Below, piece by piece: positions 48,024-58,388 of a stretch of DNA of 64,000 nucleotides. The DNA comes from Azospirillum thiophilum. Lineage in GTDB: Bacteria > Pseudomonadota > Alphaproteobacteria > Azospirillales > Azospirillaceae. Positions within the stretch are counted from its first letter, which is position 1. Each line of letters begins with the position of its first letter. The position numbers and the translations under genes were made by a program. The notes under the pieces were generated by a model. The model was given only the letters and a program-made list of their open reading frames with translations, did no database searches and had not been told where the DNA came from. The stretch is taken from assembly GCF_001305595.1 (NCBI RefSeq), contig NZ_CP012401.1:2243001-2307000 (forward strand), in the 5' to 3' direction.

Positions 48024-48755
48024 TTAGCAGTTTAAGCCGGCGCGCGCTACCGCGTTCGCGTAACGTTCCCTCAAGCGGTCGCGCGCCGGCGGCAGGGGGC
48101 CGTTCAGGACGTGGCGCTCCAGGAAATGCGCGGTCAGCCGCAGCCCGTCGGCGACCGCGGCGGGGCCGCCGCCGCCACGCCCGGCCAGGAAATCGGGCAG
48201 GGGAAGCAGCCGGTCGCGGTAGGGCTCGCCCACCGAGGCGGTCACCGCGCGGCCGGTGCGCGGGCTGACGAAGGCGAGATAGTCGTTGGCCCCCGTCACC
48301 GCGCAACGGTCGAGGTCGAGCCCGAATCCAAGCTCGGCCAGCAGCCCGATCTCCCAGCGGACATAGGTCTCGGCCCAGGCCGGGCCGTCGAGCAGACCGA
48401 ACAGGGTGAGCAGCCCGTCGAACAGCGCCGGGTGCGGCTCATGCTCGGGCAGGGCGGCCTCGACCAGGGCGCAGGCACTGATCAGCGCCGCCAGCGCCTG
48501 CGCGTCGTCGAAGAAGCCGGCGGCATAGCCCTTGACCGGCTCCAGGGTGAAATGGCCGAGATGTTCGGGCAGGCGCCCGCGCCAGCGGACGGCGACCAGG
48601 GTTCCCGGCTCCAGCGTGCCGCGCTGGCGGGCGGAGCGGCCGCCCATCACCATGCCGGCATGGCGGCCGTGATCGCGCGTCAGCAGCGTCGCGACGGCGG
48701 AGCCTTCGCCTTGCGGGCGGGACGACAGAACGATTCCCTGATCGGACCAGTCCAT
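48024..48755 (-). CDS. recO: RecO, DNA repair mediator
   Basis: RecO, with RecR, loads RecA onto SSB-coated single-stranded DNA. The 243-residue protein has the OB-fold N-terminus (WSDQGIVLSSRPQGEGSAVA; GMVMGGRSARQRGTLEPGTL) and a helical C-terminal domain (YVRWEIGLLAELGFGLDLDR, CAVTG). Only one of the zinc cysteines seen in some RecO proteins is obvious. It precedes parC and is divergent from the PAS-GGDEF-EAL gene. Confidence 0.95.
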   Translation of the reverse strand: MDWSDQGIVLSSRPQGEGSAVATLLTRDHGRHAGMVMGGRSARQRGTLEPGTLVAVRWRGRLPEHLGHFTLEPVKGYAAGFFDDAQALAALISACALVEAALPEHEPHPALFDGLLTLFGLLDGPAWAETYVRWEIGLLAELGFGLDLDRCAVTGANDYLAFVSPRTGRAVTASVGEPYRDRLLPLPDFLAGRGGGGPAAVADGLRLTAHFLERHVLNGPLPPARDRLRERYANAVARAGLNC

Positions 48756-48974
48756 TGGGGGCCGTTCGCAGGTGGAGGCAGCGGTTTATCCTAATATAGG
48801 AAAAAATTTCTCGAAGGGAACCGTTCGTGACGCTGCCGGGTTGGGGCAAGCGGATGCATTCGCGGGGGGCATTCATGTTTTCTTCACCAGACTCGCCCTA
48901 GAATTGCACCTCGCTGGTGGGTCGCCCCGCCAATCGCTGATCGCTGATCGCAGACCGGGGCCGACGAGGGGTCT

Positions 48975-51539
48975 TTGAACACCAACATCGACCGATATCT
49001 GCTGGCGGAAATGGCTGGCTCCGAAGGCGTCTGGGATTGGGATCTGCGCAGCGACACGCTGTATCTCTCCCCCCGCTTCAAGGGCTTTCTCGGGCTGGCC
49101 CCGGGCGACACCGGCCGCGACGCCAACCGGCCGAACGACTGGCTGTCGCTGGTCCATCCCGAGGATGTCGACTGGCTGCACGCCTCGTTCGAGGCACAGA
49201 TGGTCGGGCTGTCGGTTCCCTTCCAGATCGAGCATCGCGTCCGTCGCGCCGATTTCTCCGCCCCTTCCGCCAATGGCGCCAAGCCGCGCTGGCGCTGGCT
49301 GGTCTGCCGCGGCATGGCGGTGATGGACGATGCCGGCATGCCGGTCCGGCTGGTAGGCTCCGTCGCCGACATCACCGACCGCAAGCATGCCGAGCAGGAG
49401 CTGCGCCGCAGCGAGGAGCGCTATTCGCTCGCCGCAGCCGCCAGCAACGACGGGCTCTATGACTGGGATCTGGTCACCGACCGCGTCTATTACTCTCCGC
49501 GCTGGGCCTCGTTGCTGGGGCTGGTGCCGGGGGAGTTGACCGACCATCCGCGGGAATGGCTGGGCCGCATCCATCCGGCCGACCGGAGGATCCTGACCGA
49601 TGCGCTGGCCGGGATGGCGGCGGCCGATCCGGACACCGATCCGGACGGGGAGCCGGCTGCGGACGCGGCCTTCCAGGTCGAATACCGCATGCGCAACGCC
49701 GCCGGGGCCACCCGCTGGATGGCCTGCCGCGGCATCGCCGTGCTTGACGATGCCGGCAAGCCGATCCGGCTGGTCGGCAGCCAGGCCGACGTGACCGACC
49801 GCAAGACCGCCGAGCAGCGCCTGCGCCAGAGCGAGGAGCGCTATGCGCTCGCCGCCGCCGGGGCGGCCGACGGGCTGTGGGACTGGCATCTCGACAGCGG
49901 CGAGGTCTATTACTCGCCGCGCTGGAAAGCGATGCTGGGCTTCGACGATGCGGAGATCGCCGGCACCGTCGACGAATGGTTCCAGCGTGTGCTGCCCGAC
50001 GACCTGGACGGGCTGCGCACTGCCATCAACCTCCATGTGGCCGGCGAGCGTCCCCACCTTCAGCACGAGTTCCGCATCCGCTGCAAGACCGGCACCGAGC
50101 TGTGGATGCTGGTGCGCGGGCTGGCGGTGCGCAACGACAGGGGCTGCGCCGTCCGTATGGCCGGTTCGATGACCGACATCACCGCGCGCAAGCAGGCCGA
50201 ACAGCAGATCCTGTTCAATGCCGTCCATGACAGCATGACCGGCCTGCCGAACCGCACATTGTTGCTCGACCGCATCGGGCAGGCGCTGGACCGCAACCGC
50301 CGTGCCGGCGCCCGGCCCTTCGCGGTGATCATCGTCGATCTCGACCGCTTCAAGGCGATCAACGACGCGCTCGGCAGCAGCACCGGCGACCGTGTCCTGC
50401 GCGTCGTCGCCCAGCGGCTGGACGTGAACCGCCGCGTTGGCGACACGCTGGCCCGCCTGTCTGCCGACGAGTTCGCCGTGCTGCTGGACGAACTGGACGA
50501 TGCCGGCGACGCGCTGGAGGCGGCCGAGCGCATGGCCCGCGCCATCTCCCGCCCGGTCCCGCAGGAGGAGGGGCGCGACATCGTGATGACCGCCTCGATC
50601 GGCGTGGCGCTCAGCCAGACCGGCTACGAGCGGGCGGAGGACATGCTGCGCGACGCCAGCCTCGCCATGTACCGCGCCAAGAGCGGCGGGCGGGCGCGCA
50701 TCGACGTGTTCGACGCCAACCTGCGCCGGCAGGCGATGGCGGCGATGCGGATGGAGGCCGACCTGCGCGCCGCGCTGGAGCAGGGGCAGCTCTGCCTGCA
50801 CTACCAGCCGATCGTGCTGCTGGAGACCGGCGCCATCGCCGGGTTCGAGGCGCTGATGCGCTGGAACCATCCCGACCGCGGGCTGGTCTCGCCGGTCGAA
50901 TTCATCCCGCTGGCGGAGGAGACCGGGCTGATCGCGCCGATGGGCCGCTGGGCGCTGGGCGAGGCGGTGCGGCAGCTCGCCGCCTGGCAGGCGCGCTTTC
51001 CCCGCGCGGTGCCGCTGTTCATGAGCGTCAACGTCTCCACCCGCCAGTTCCGCGACGACGATCTGGTGGGCGCGGTGCGCGACCTGCTGGACTCCGTGCC
51101 GATCCCGCCGTCGAGCCTGAAGCTGGAAGTGACCGAAAGCCTGCTGATGAAGGATCCGGACGAATGCCGGATGCTGATGCAGAGCATCCGCGACATGGAC
51201 GTGCGGATTTCGATCGACGATTTCGGCACCGGCTATTCGTCGCTGGCCTACCTGCACAAGCTGCCGGTCGATGTGCTGAAGATCGACCGCAGCTTCGTCC
51301 GTGCGGTGTCGATGGGGGAGAGCAACGCCGCCATCGTCCAGGTCATCGCCGGGCTTGCCACCATTTTGCGGCTCGACACCGTGGCGGAAGGGGTGGAAAC
51401 GGCGGACGAAGCGGTGTATTTGCGCGGCATCCTGTGCAAATACGCGCAAGGCTTCCATTTCGCCCGCCCGGCCCTGCCGGAGGCGGTGGAGCGTCTGCTG
51501 GCCGCCGAGGTCTGCGCGGCCCTGCCGGCGCCGGCCTGA
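48975..51539 (+). CDS. Triple-PAS GGDEF-EAL protein, probable c-di-GMP phosphodiesterase
   Basis: This cytoplasmic protein has 854 residues and no membrane segment. Three PAS/PAC units occupy about residues 10-140, 145-285 and 290-420. Each ends with a TD-type linker, and units two and three open with near-identical RRSEERYSLAAAASNDGLYD and RQSEERYALAAAGAADGLWD. The GGDEF domain is degenerate (RLSADEF in place of R-x-GGDEF), so cyclase activity is unlikely. The EAL domain is complete: AGFEALMRWNHP, NVSTRQF, LKLEVTESLLM, SIDDFGTGYSSLAYLHKLPV and DVLKIDRSFV. Start is a TTG at 48975 after GAGGGG; an ATG at 49011 lacks a ribosome site. Likely input: PAS-bound ligand; output: c-di-GMP breakdown, affecting motility. 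Confidence 0.92.
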   Translation: MNTNIDRYLLAEMAGSEGVWDWDLRSDTLYLSPRFKGFLGLAPGDTGRDANRPNDWLSLVHPEDVDWLHASFEAQMVGLSVPFQIEHRVRRADFSAPSANGAKPRWRWLVCRGMAVMDDAGMPVRLVGSVADITDRKHAEQELRRSEERYSLAAAASNDGLYDWDLVTDRVYYSPRWASLLGLVPGELTDHPREWLGRIHPADRRILTDALAGMAAADPDTDPDGEPAADAAFQVEYRMRNAAGATRWMACRGIAVLDDAGKPIRLVGSQADVTDRKTAEQRLRQSEERYALAAAGAADGLWDWHLDSGEVYYSPRWKAMLGFDDAEIAGTVDEWFQRVLPDDLDGLRTAINLHVAGERPHLQHEFRIRCKTGTELWMLVRGLAVRNDRGCAVRMAGSMTDITARKQAEQQILFNAVHDSMTGLPNRTLLLDRIGQALDRNRRAGARPFAVIIVDLDRFKAINDALGSSTGDRVLRVVAQRLDVNRRVGDTLARLSADEFAVLLDELDDAGDALEAAERMARAISRPVPQEEGRDIVMTASIGVALSQTGYERAEDMLRDASLAMYRAKSGGRARIDVFDANLRRQAMAAMRMEADLRAALEQGQLCLHYQPIVLLETGAIAGFEALMRWNHPDRGLVSPVEFIPLAEETGLIAPMGRWALGEAVRQLAAWQARFPRAVPLFMSVNVSTRQFRDDDLVGAVRDLLDSVPIPPSSLKLEVTESLLMKDPDECRMLMQSIRDMDVRISIDDFGTGYSSLAYLHKLPVDVLKIDRSFVRAVSMGESNAAIVQVIAGLATILRLDTVAEGVETADEAVYLRGILCKYAQGFHFARPALPEAVERLLAAEVCAALPAPA

Positions 51540-51561
51540 CCTGTTTTTTGGAGATCCCGTT

Positions 51562-51945
51562 ATGTCCGACCGCGATTGCGGGGAATGCACCCTGTGCTGC
51601 AAGCTGATGGGGGTGCCGGAACTGAAGAAGCCGTCGGCCAAATGGTGCGCGTCCTGCGACCAGGGCAAGGGCTGCTCGATCTACGAGGACCGGCCGCAAT
51701 CCTGCCGGAACTTCCAGTGCTTCTGGCTGATGGACGAGAATTTCCCCGAGGAGTTCCGCCCCGACCGCATCCACGCGCTGGCCGCCTTCAACGACGTCAA
51801 GGACAGCTGCGTCCTGCATGTCGACCCGGCCAAGCCGCGTGCCATGGGCAGCCCCGAGGTCCAGGCGCTGACCGACGCGCTGCTGAAGGTCTATTCGAAG
51901 GTGTTCTTCCTCTGCGGCAAGGAAAGCGCCCTGATGCAGCGATAA
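51562..51945 (+). CDS. YkgJ-like cysteine cluster protein
   Basis: A 127-residue protein with eight or more conserved cysteines in its first half: CGECTLCCKLMG, then WCASCDQGKGCSIYEDRPQS with CRNFQC. This is the YkgJ/CxxCxxCC family (PF03692), thought to bind zinc or an iron-sulfur cluster; function unknown. The ATG follows TTGGAGATCCCGTT, and the gene is 22 bp after the GGDEF-EAL stop, so the two are probably cotranscribed. The next gene is convergent, 25 bp away. Confidence 0.88.
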   Translation: MSDRDCGECTLCCKLMGVPELKKPSAKWCASCDQGKGCSIYEDRPQSCRNFQCFWLMDENFPEEFRPDRIHALAAFNDVKDSCVLHVDPAKPRAMGSPEVQALTDALLKVYSKVFFLCGKESALMQR

Positions 51946-51970
51946 GTGTTGCAGCGGTGGGCGGCGCGTC

Positions 51971-52807
51971 CTACCGCGCCAGCCCGCTGTTGTGGACGCG
52001 GACGGCATCCTCGATGCCGACCGCCAGCATGCTGGCGACGCAGTCGTAGCCGCCGTCATTCTGGTGCACGCCGTCCGGCCCGATCAGGTCGGTGACGGTC
52101 ATCCGGCGCGAGTCCACCAGGGAGCGCATGACCGCGAAACGGTGGAACAGCCCGACGCGCTCGTCGGCGGCGATGTCGGCGATGCGCGCCAGCATCGGGG
52201 CGACGCCGGCCTTCTCCACCATCCTCGGGGCGTATTGCAAATCCATCAGCACGACGTCGATGCCGACGGCGCGCAGCCGCTCGACCCCCTGGCGCACCGA
52301 GCGTTCGCTAAGCCCCTGGTCGCCGTCGCGCAGCACCGTGTTGGCGCCGACCTGCCAGATGACCAGATCCGGCCTTGCCGCCAGCGCATCGGCGTCGATC
52401 CGCTTCTCGGTCTGGTCGTCGGTCTCGCCGTTGATCCCGCGGTTCAGCACCGCGATGTCGGCCATGCCGAAGCGGTTGCGCAGGTGATGGGCGAGGCGGG
52501 CCGGATAGGTCTTGTCCGGACCGCTCGCCCCCGCCCCGGCGGTGGAGGAGGAGCCGATGGCGACAATCCGGATCGGCTCGCCGGCGGCGATGCGCCGCGA
52601 CAGCAGCGGCAGCGGCGCCGAGAGCGCCGCGGCGCCGCGCGGAAGCTGGCATTGCACCGGCGGCGGCGCGGCGTCGGCGGCCCGCGCCGCCGGAGCGGCG
52701 GAGAGGGTGGCGGCAGACAGGATGGCGGCGGCGATCGGCGCGAAGGCACGGGCGCGGGCACCCGATCGGGCGCTGGATCTGACGGGCTTAGGCAGGGCAG
52801 GGCTCAA
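51971..52807 (-). CDS. Periplasmic SGNH/GDSL hydrolase
   Basis: A 278-residue exported hydrolase. After a signal segment (AFAPIAAAILSAATLSAAPA), block I is IVAIGSSSTAGAGASGPDKT with the nucleophile Ser, block II/III is VLNRGINGETDDQTEK with the oxyanion Gly/Asn, and block V is IGPDGVHQNDGGY with the Asp-x-x-His pair. It therefore looks catalytically complete, probably a deacetylase or esterase on a glycan. I prefer the TTG at 52807, which overlaps the stop of the upstream gene (TTGA) and has GGAG eight bases before it. An ATG at 52873 would give a longer overlap. Confidence 0.82.
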   Translation of the reverse strand: MSPALPKPVRSSARSGARARAFAPIAAAILSAATLSAAPAARAADAAPPPVQCQLPRGAAALSAPLPLLSRRIAAGEPIRIVAIGSSSTAGAGASGPDKTYPARLAHHLRNRFGMADIAVLNRGINGETDDQTEKRIDADALAARPDLVIWQVGANTVLRDGDQGLSERSVRQGVERLRAVGIDVVLMDLQYAPRMVEKAGVAPMLARIADIAADERVGLFHRFAVMRSLVDSRRMTVTDLIGPDGVHQNDGGYDCVASMLAVGIEDAVRVHNSGLAR

Positions 52808-53595
52808 TGACCGGCTCCGTTGCGTCGGTCGACCATCGTGGCGACGCTTTCCGCCAGCAATTGTCCGATGCAACGGTGAACGAAATCATAAGAACGGCGC
52901 TTTGCCTCGTCGCCTTCGTCGGCGAAGTCGACCCGGCCGTCCTCGACCCAGTGCCGCATGATGTCGTAGCGCGGGAAATGGAAGACGTCCGAGCTCTGTG
53001 CCAGCCAGGACATGTAGGAGACGTAGGGGGCGAAGTCGATCAACTGCGCCGTGTGCATGCTGTATTGCATGTCCATGATGACGATATCGGCGCCGCGCCG
53101 CTGTACTTCGGCGATGCCGTTCTGGAGCGCGATGCCGAAACTCTCCGGATCGAGGCTGCGCATCGCGTCCACGGTGCCGGTCTGCCAGACCACCAGCGCC
53201 GGCCGCCGCTCCTCCACCGCCCGGGCCAGCGGCGCGACCATCGCCGGCGCCGCCTCGCCGGGCAGGCTCAGCACGGAGATGCGGATGTCGAGGCCGGGCA
53301 GGCGGCGCTTCAACTCCTCCTCCAGTCGGACCGGATAGCCGACGATGCCGGGCTTCGGGTTCGGCTTGGCGGAATGGGCGATCAGGATGGACAGCGTCCG
53401 GTCTTCGGCCAGCCGGGATGCGACCCGTGGCAAGGCTTCGCCGGGGGCGAGGACGCTGTCCGGCACGGCGCAGGCTGGATCGGCCGGCATGCCGGCGCGG
53501 GCCTCGGTACGCGCGCCCGCCACCATCACAGCCAGCACCATGGCCGCCAGCAGCATGGCCGCAGCGGCCGGCGACCGCCGAACCTGTCGTCTCAT
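52804..53595 (-). CDS. Degenerate SGNH-fold periplasmic protein
   Basis: A 263-residue exported protein (signal: AAAAMLLAAMVLAVMVAGAR). Its fold order matches the SGNH gene downstream: LSILIAHSAKPNPKPGIVGY in place of block I, VVWQTGTVDAMRSLDPESFG, VQRRGADIVIMDMQYSMHTA, and an end RSYDFVHRCIGQLLAE. The canonical GDS/GSSS serine block and the D-x-x-H pair are not conserved in the usual form. It may be an inactive partner or use an altered site. It sits between opgC and the intact SGNH gene and is translationally coupled to the latter. Confidence 0.75.
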   Translation of the reverse strand: MRRQVRRSPAAAAMLLAAMVLAVMVAGARTEARAGMPADPACAVPDSVLAPGEALPRVASRLAEDRTLSILIAHSAKPNPKPGIVGYPVRLEEELKRRLPGLDIRISVLSLPGEAAPAMVAPLARAVEERRPALVVWQTGTVDAMRSLDPESFGIALQNGIAEVQRRGADIVIMDMQYSMHTAQLIDFAPYVSYMSWLAQSSDVFHFPRYDIMRHWVEDGRVDFADEGDEAKRRSYDFVHRCIGQLLAESVATMVDRRNGAGH

Positions 53596-53638
53596 CCGTT
53601 CCCCATGCGCTCCCTTACGCGCGCGCTCCTGGCACCGC

Positions 53639-54811
53639 TCATGCGCTCAGCTTTCCGGCGGACGCGGCCTTGGGGCGGCGGACCCGTCCGGCAGAGCGGT
53701 ACCAGCCCAGGAAACGGGCCAGCAGCACCATCGCGGCGATGCCGAGCACGGTAACAAGGAACTGGGCGGAAAGCGAGCCGCTGACATGGACGAGCACCGT
53801 CTGCCCGGCGAAGGACAGCAGCACGCCCAGGCAGAACACCGGCAGCGACTGCCGCCCGCAATCGAGCACCGGGGCGGCCAGCGTCCCGCCCAGCCAGGGC
53901 GCGTCGGCGGGCACCAGCCGGAGGACGAGATAGGCCAGCGCGAAGAAATGGAGCAGCCGGAGCGGGTCGAGGTCGGTCTTGCTGATGGGGTAGAGGATCT
54001 CGGTCAGCGCGACCGGGATCAGCGCGTGGAGCGGGGCGAACTTCCAGGACAGCGCCAGGAACAGGCTCGCCAGCAGGACCGCCGCCGCCGCCAGCGCCAC
54101 CGGCCGGCGGAAGCGGGTCGCCGCGGCGCGCAGGTCGGGCCGGCCCTGCAGCACGGCGCCGAGCACGAACAGGAACTGCCAGGTGAAGGGGTTGAAGTAC
54201 CAGACGCCGCCATCCGGATAGGTCGGCAGGTTCCAGCCCCAGTGCCGGGCGGCGCCATAGAGCGCGGCCGACCCGGCCAGCACCGCCAGCGGCCGGCTGC
54301 GCAGGGCCGGCAGCAGCAGCGGGAAGGCCAGCAGCAGCACGATGTAGAGCGGCAGCACGTCGAGGTTCGCCGGGCGGAACTTCAGCAGCAGCGCCTGGGT
54401 CAGGGCGCCCACCGGATCCTGGAAATAGCCTGCGATGCCCATCTCCTCGGCGAACAGCGGGCTGTCGAAGGCGCGGGCGGTGTAGGCGATCTGGGCGGTG
54501 AAGGCGAAGAACAGGATGATGTAGGTGACGTAGAGCGACCAGCAGCGGTGCAGCACCTGCGCCCCCGCCATCGGCAGCCCCTGTCCCTGCAGTGTCCGGC
54601 CATAGACCAGGGCCGCGGTGTAGCCGGAGATGAAGACAAAGATCTCGGTGGCGTCGCTCAGCCCGAAATTCCGCGGCGTCGCCCATGAGATCTGGTTCGC
54701 CGGGATGTGGTTCACGAAGATGAACCACAGGGCGAGCCCGCGGAAGAAGTCGAGCCGCAGATCGCGTGCCGCCGCCCCCTTCGCCTCGTCTGCCATGCTT
54801 GCGTCGGTCAT
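53639..54811 (-). CDS. opgC: OpgC-type membrane acyltransferase
   Basis: OpgC proteins succinylate osmoregulated periplasmic glucans. The 390-residue protein has about ten membrane segments and the OpgC pattern: RDLRLDFFRGLALWFIFVNH at the start (Arg and His of the acyltransferase core), SDATEIFVFISGYTAALVYG, and WYFNPFTWQFLFVLGAVLQG. It is followed by two SGNH-type periplasmic genes on the same strand, a layout suggesting synthesis and trimming of acyl groups on a glucan. The GH17-GT2 synthase at 6-8.7 kb is a candidate source of that glucan. Confidence 0.88.
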   Translation of the reverse strand: MTDASMADEAKGAAARDLRLDFFRGLALWFIFVNHIPANQISWATPRNFGLSDATEIFVFISGYTAALVYGRTLQGQGLPMAGAQVLHRCWSLYVTYIILFFAFTAQIAYTARAFDSPLFAEEMGIAGYFQDPVGALTQALLLKFRPANLDVLPLYIVLLLAFPLLLPALRSRPLAVLAGSAALYGAARHWGWNLPTYPDGGVWYFNPFTWQFLFVLGAVLQGRPDLRAAATRFRRPVALAAAAVLLASLFLALSWKFAPLHALIPVALTEILYPISKTDLDPLRLLHFFALAYLVLRLVPADAPWLGGTLAAPVLDCGRQSLPVFCLGVLLSFAGQTVLVHVSGSLSAQFLVTVLGIAAMVLLARFLGWYRSAGRVRRPKAASAGKLSA

Positions 54812-56605
<1,794 letters not shown>

Positions 56606-56626
56606 GGGCAGTCTGCTTCAGGTTTT

Positions 56627-56757
56627 TGCCCCCTCCCTAACCCTCCCCCGCCTTCGGCGGGAGAGGGAACTGCCGCCGCTCTCTGCTCTCCTCCCTCTCC
56701 TGCCGAAGGCGGGGGAGGGAAGGGGCCCATGGCATCGCCATGGGAAGGGTGGGGGCA
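56627..56757. repeat. Palindromic intergenic element, copy 6
   Basis: A 131-bp copy with outer arms TGCCCCCTCCC and GGGTGGGGGCA. It includes CCCCCGCCttcGGCGGG, the conserved AACTGCCGCCGC, CTGCCgaaGGCGGGGGAG and the third hairpin CCCATGGcatcGCCATGGG. It lies between the convergent takP-like copy B and the MBL hydrolase gene. The order of hairpins is the same as in copies 3 and 5. Confidence 0.87.
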
Positions 56758-56764
56758 TCCCCCT

Positions 56765-57589
56765 TCACACCTCGATCACCAGCCCGTCGTAAGCCGGCTC
56801 GACACCCGCCGGCAGGATGCGGCGCAGGCTGTCGTAATCCATGCTGTTGTCCATGTGGGTCAGGTAGGCCCGCCGCGGCTGCACCCGCTCGATCCACTCC
56901 AGCGTCAGCGCCAGATGCGCATGCACCGGATGCGGCGGCTCCAGCCGGCCGCAATCGACCACCCAGGTCTCCACCCCGGCCAGGGCCTCGAAGGCCCGCT
57001 CGTCCAGCCGCACCACGTCGGTCGAATAGGCGAAGCCGCCGAAGCGGTAGCCGACCGTCCGCATATAGCCGTGGTCCTGCTCGAACGGCGTGATCTTTAG
57101 CCCCTTCACCGTGAACGGCCCGTCGATCCGGTGCGCCTTCAGCACCGGCCGGTAGAAGGGATAGCCGTCCGGCAGCGGGTCGAAGCAATAGGGAAAGCGG
57201 ACCTCGATGTCGCGCAGATGCTCATCCCAGCCATAGGCGTCGATCGGGGCATGCATCTGGCGGCAGATCTCGCGCAGCTCGTCGATGCCGTGGCAATGGT
57301 CGGCATGCTGGTGGGTCCACAGCACGGCGTCCAACCGGGCACAGCCGCTGTCGAGCAACTGCTGCCGCAGGTCGGGCGAGCTGTCGACCAGGACGGAGAC
57401 GCCGCCCTGGTCGACCAGCACCGACGGGCGCATCCGCCGGTTTTTCGGATTGGCCGGATCGCAACGGCCCCACTGGCCGCCGGGCACCCCGGCGATCACC
57501 GGCACCCCGCGCGACCCGCCGCAGCCAAGAATGGTCACGCGCATCGACCCACCGCCGTCCGGGCCGGGTGATGCGCCGTCCACACTCAT
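56765..57589 (-). CDS. MBL-fold metallohydrolase (PhnP-like)
   Basis: A 274-residue metallo-beta-lactamase-fold hydrolase, close to PhnP and to RNase Z-like phosphodiesterases. MRVTILGCGGSRGVPVIAGV starts the fold, RMRPSVLVDQGGVSVLVDSS follows, and the metal motif is WTHQHADHCHGIDELREI (HxHxDH), with FAYSTDVVRLDE and VDCGR later and a His in YLTHMDNSMDY. The start at 57589 overlaps the tatD stop (ATGA); an internal ATG at 57544 is also possible. It is commonly found after tatD in alphaproteobacteria. The natural substrate is unknown. Confidence 0.9.
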   Translation of the reverse strand: MSVDGASPGPDGGGSMRVTILGCGGSRGVPVIAGVPGGQWGRCDPANPKNRRMRPSVLVDQGGVSVLVDSSPDLRQQLLDSGCARLDAVLWTHQHADHCHGIDELREICRQMHAPIDAYGWDEHLRDIEVRFPYCFDPLPDGYPFYRPVLKAHRIDGPFTVKGLKITPFEQDHGYMRTVGYRFGGFAYSTDVVRLDERAFEALAGVETWVVDCGRLEPPHPVHAHLALTLEWIERVQPRRAYLTHMDNSMDYDSLRRILPAGVEPAYDGLVIEV

Positions 57590-58380
57590 GCAGCCGCCGT
57601 GTCGATGGTGGCCTTGTCGAACAGGCGGAAGAAATTCTCGGTGGTGGCCCGCGCCAGTTCCGCCGCCGTGACCCCCTTCACCTCGGCGACGCAGGCCGCG
57701 GTGTGGGTGACATAGGCCGGCTCGTTGCGCTTGCCGCGGAAGGGGATCGGCGCGAGATAGGGCGCGTCGGTCTCCACCAGGATGCGGTCGAGCGGCACGT
57801 CCTTCACGATGGCGCGCAGTTCCTCCGACTTCTTGAAGGTGACGATCCCCGACAGCGACAGGGTGAAGCCGTACTCCAGCGCCTCTTCCGCCAGGGCGCG
57901 GCCGGAGCTGAAGCAGTGCAGCAGCCCCTTCACCGTCTGCCCGGCGGACTCCTCCTTGACGATGCGCATGGTGTCGTCGTCGGCATCGCGGGTATGGACG
58001 ATCAGCGGCAGGCCGGTTTCCAGGCTGGCACGGATGTGCCGGCGGAAGCACTCCTGCTGCTGGTCGCGCGGGCTCTTGTCATAGAAGTAATCGAGCCCCG
58101 TCTCGCCCAGCCCGATCACCTTGGGGTGGCGCGACAGCTCCACCAGCCTTTCGGTCGTGGTGATGGCGAACTCCTCCGCCGCCTGGTGGGGATGGACGCC
58201 CACCGTGCAGAGGATGTCGTCATAGCGCTCCGCCACCGCCAGGATGCGGTCGAAACGGCTGATGTAGGTGCAGATGGTGACCATCCGTCCGATGCCGGCC
58301 TGCCGGGCGCGGTCGACGACCGCGTCCAGCTCCTCGGCGAAATCGGGGAAGTCGAGATGGCAATGGCTGTCGACGAGCAT
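57586..58380 (-). CDS. tatD: TatD family 3'-5' deoxyribonuclease
   Basis: TatD enzymes are metal-dependent hydrolases with exonuclease activity in DNA repair and fragment degradation. The 264-residue protein has LVDSHCHLDFPDF (metal His pair), VGVHPHQA, IGLGETGLDYFYDKS with the metal Glu, LPLIVHTRDADDDT, and ILVETDAPYLAPIPFRGKRN with the final Asp. It lies 8 bp downstream of metG and overlaps the MBL gene by four bases. Confidence 0.96.
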   Translation of the reverse strand: MLVDSHCHLDFPDFAEELDAVVDRARQAGIGRMVTICTYISRFDRILAVAERYDDILCTVGVHPHQAAEEFAITTTERLVELSRHPKVIGLGETGLDYFYDKSPRDQQQECFRRHIRASLETGLPLIVHTRDADDDTMRIVKEESAGQTVKGLLHCFSSGRALAEEALEYGFTLSLSGIVTFKKSEELRAIVKDVPLDRILVETDAPYLAPIPFRGKRNEPAYVTHTAACVAEVKGVTAAELARATTENFFRLFDKATIDTAAA

Positions 58381-58388
58381 TCCGGAAC

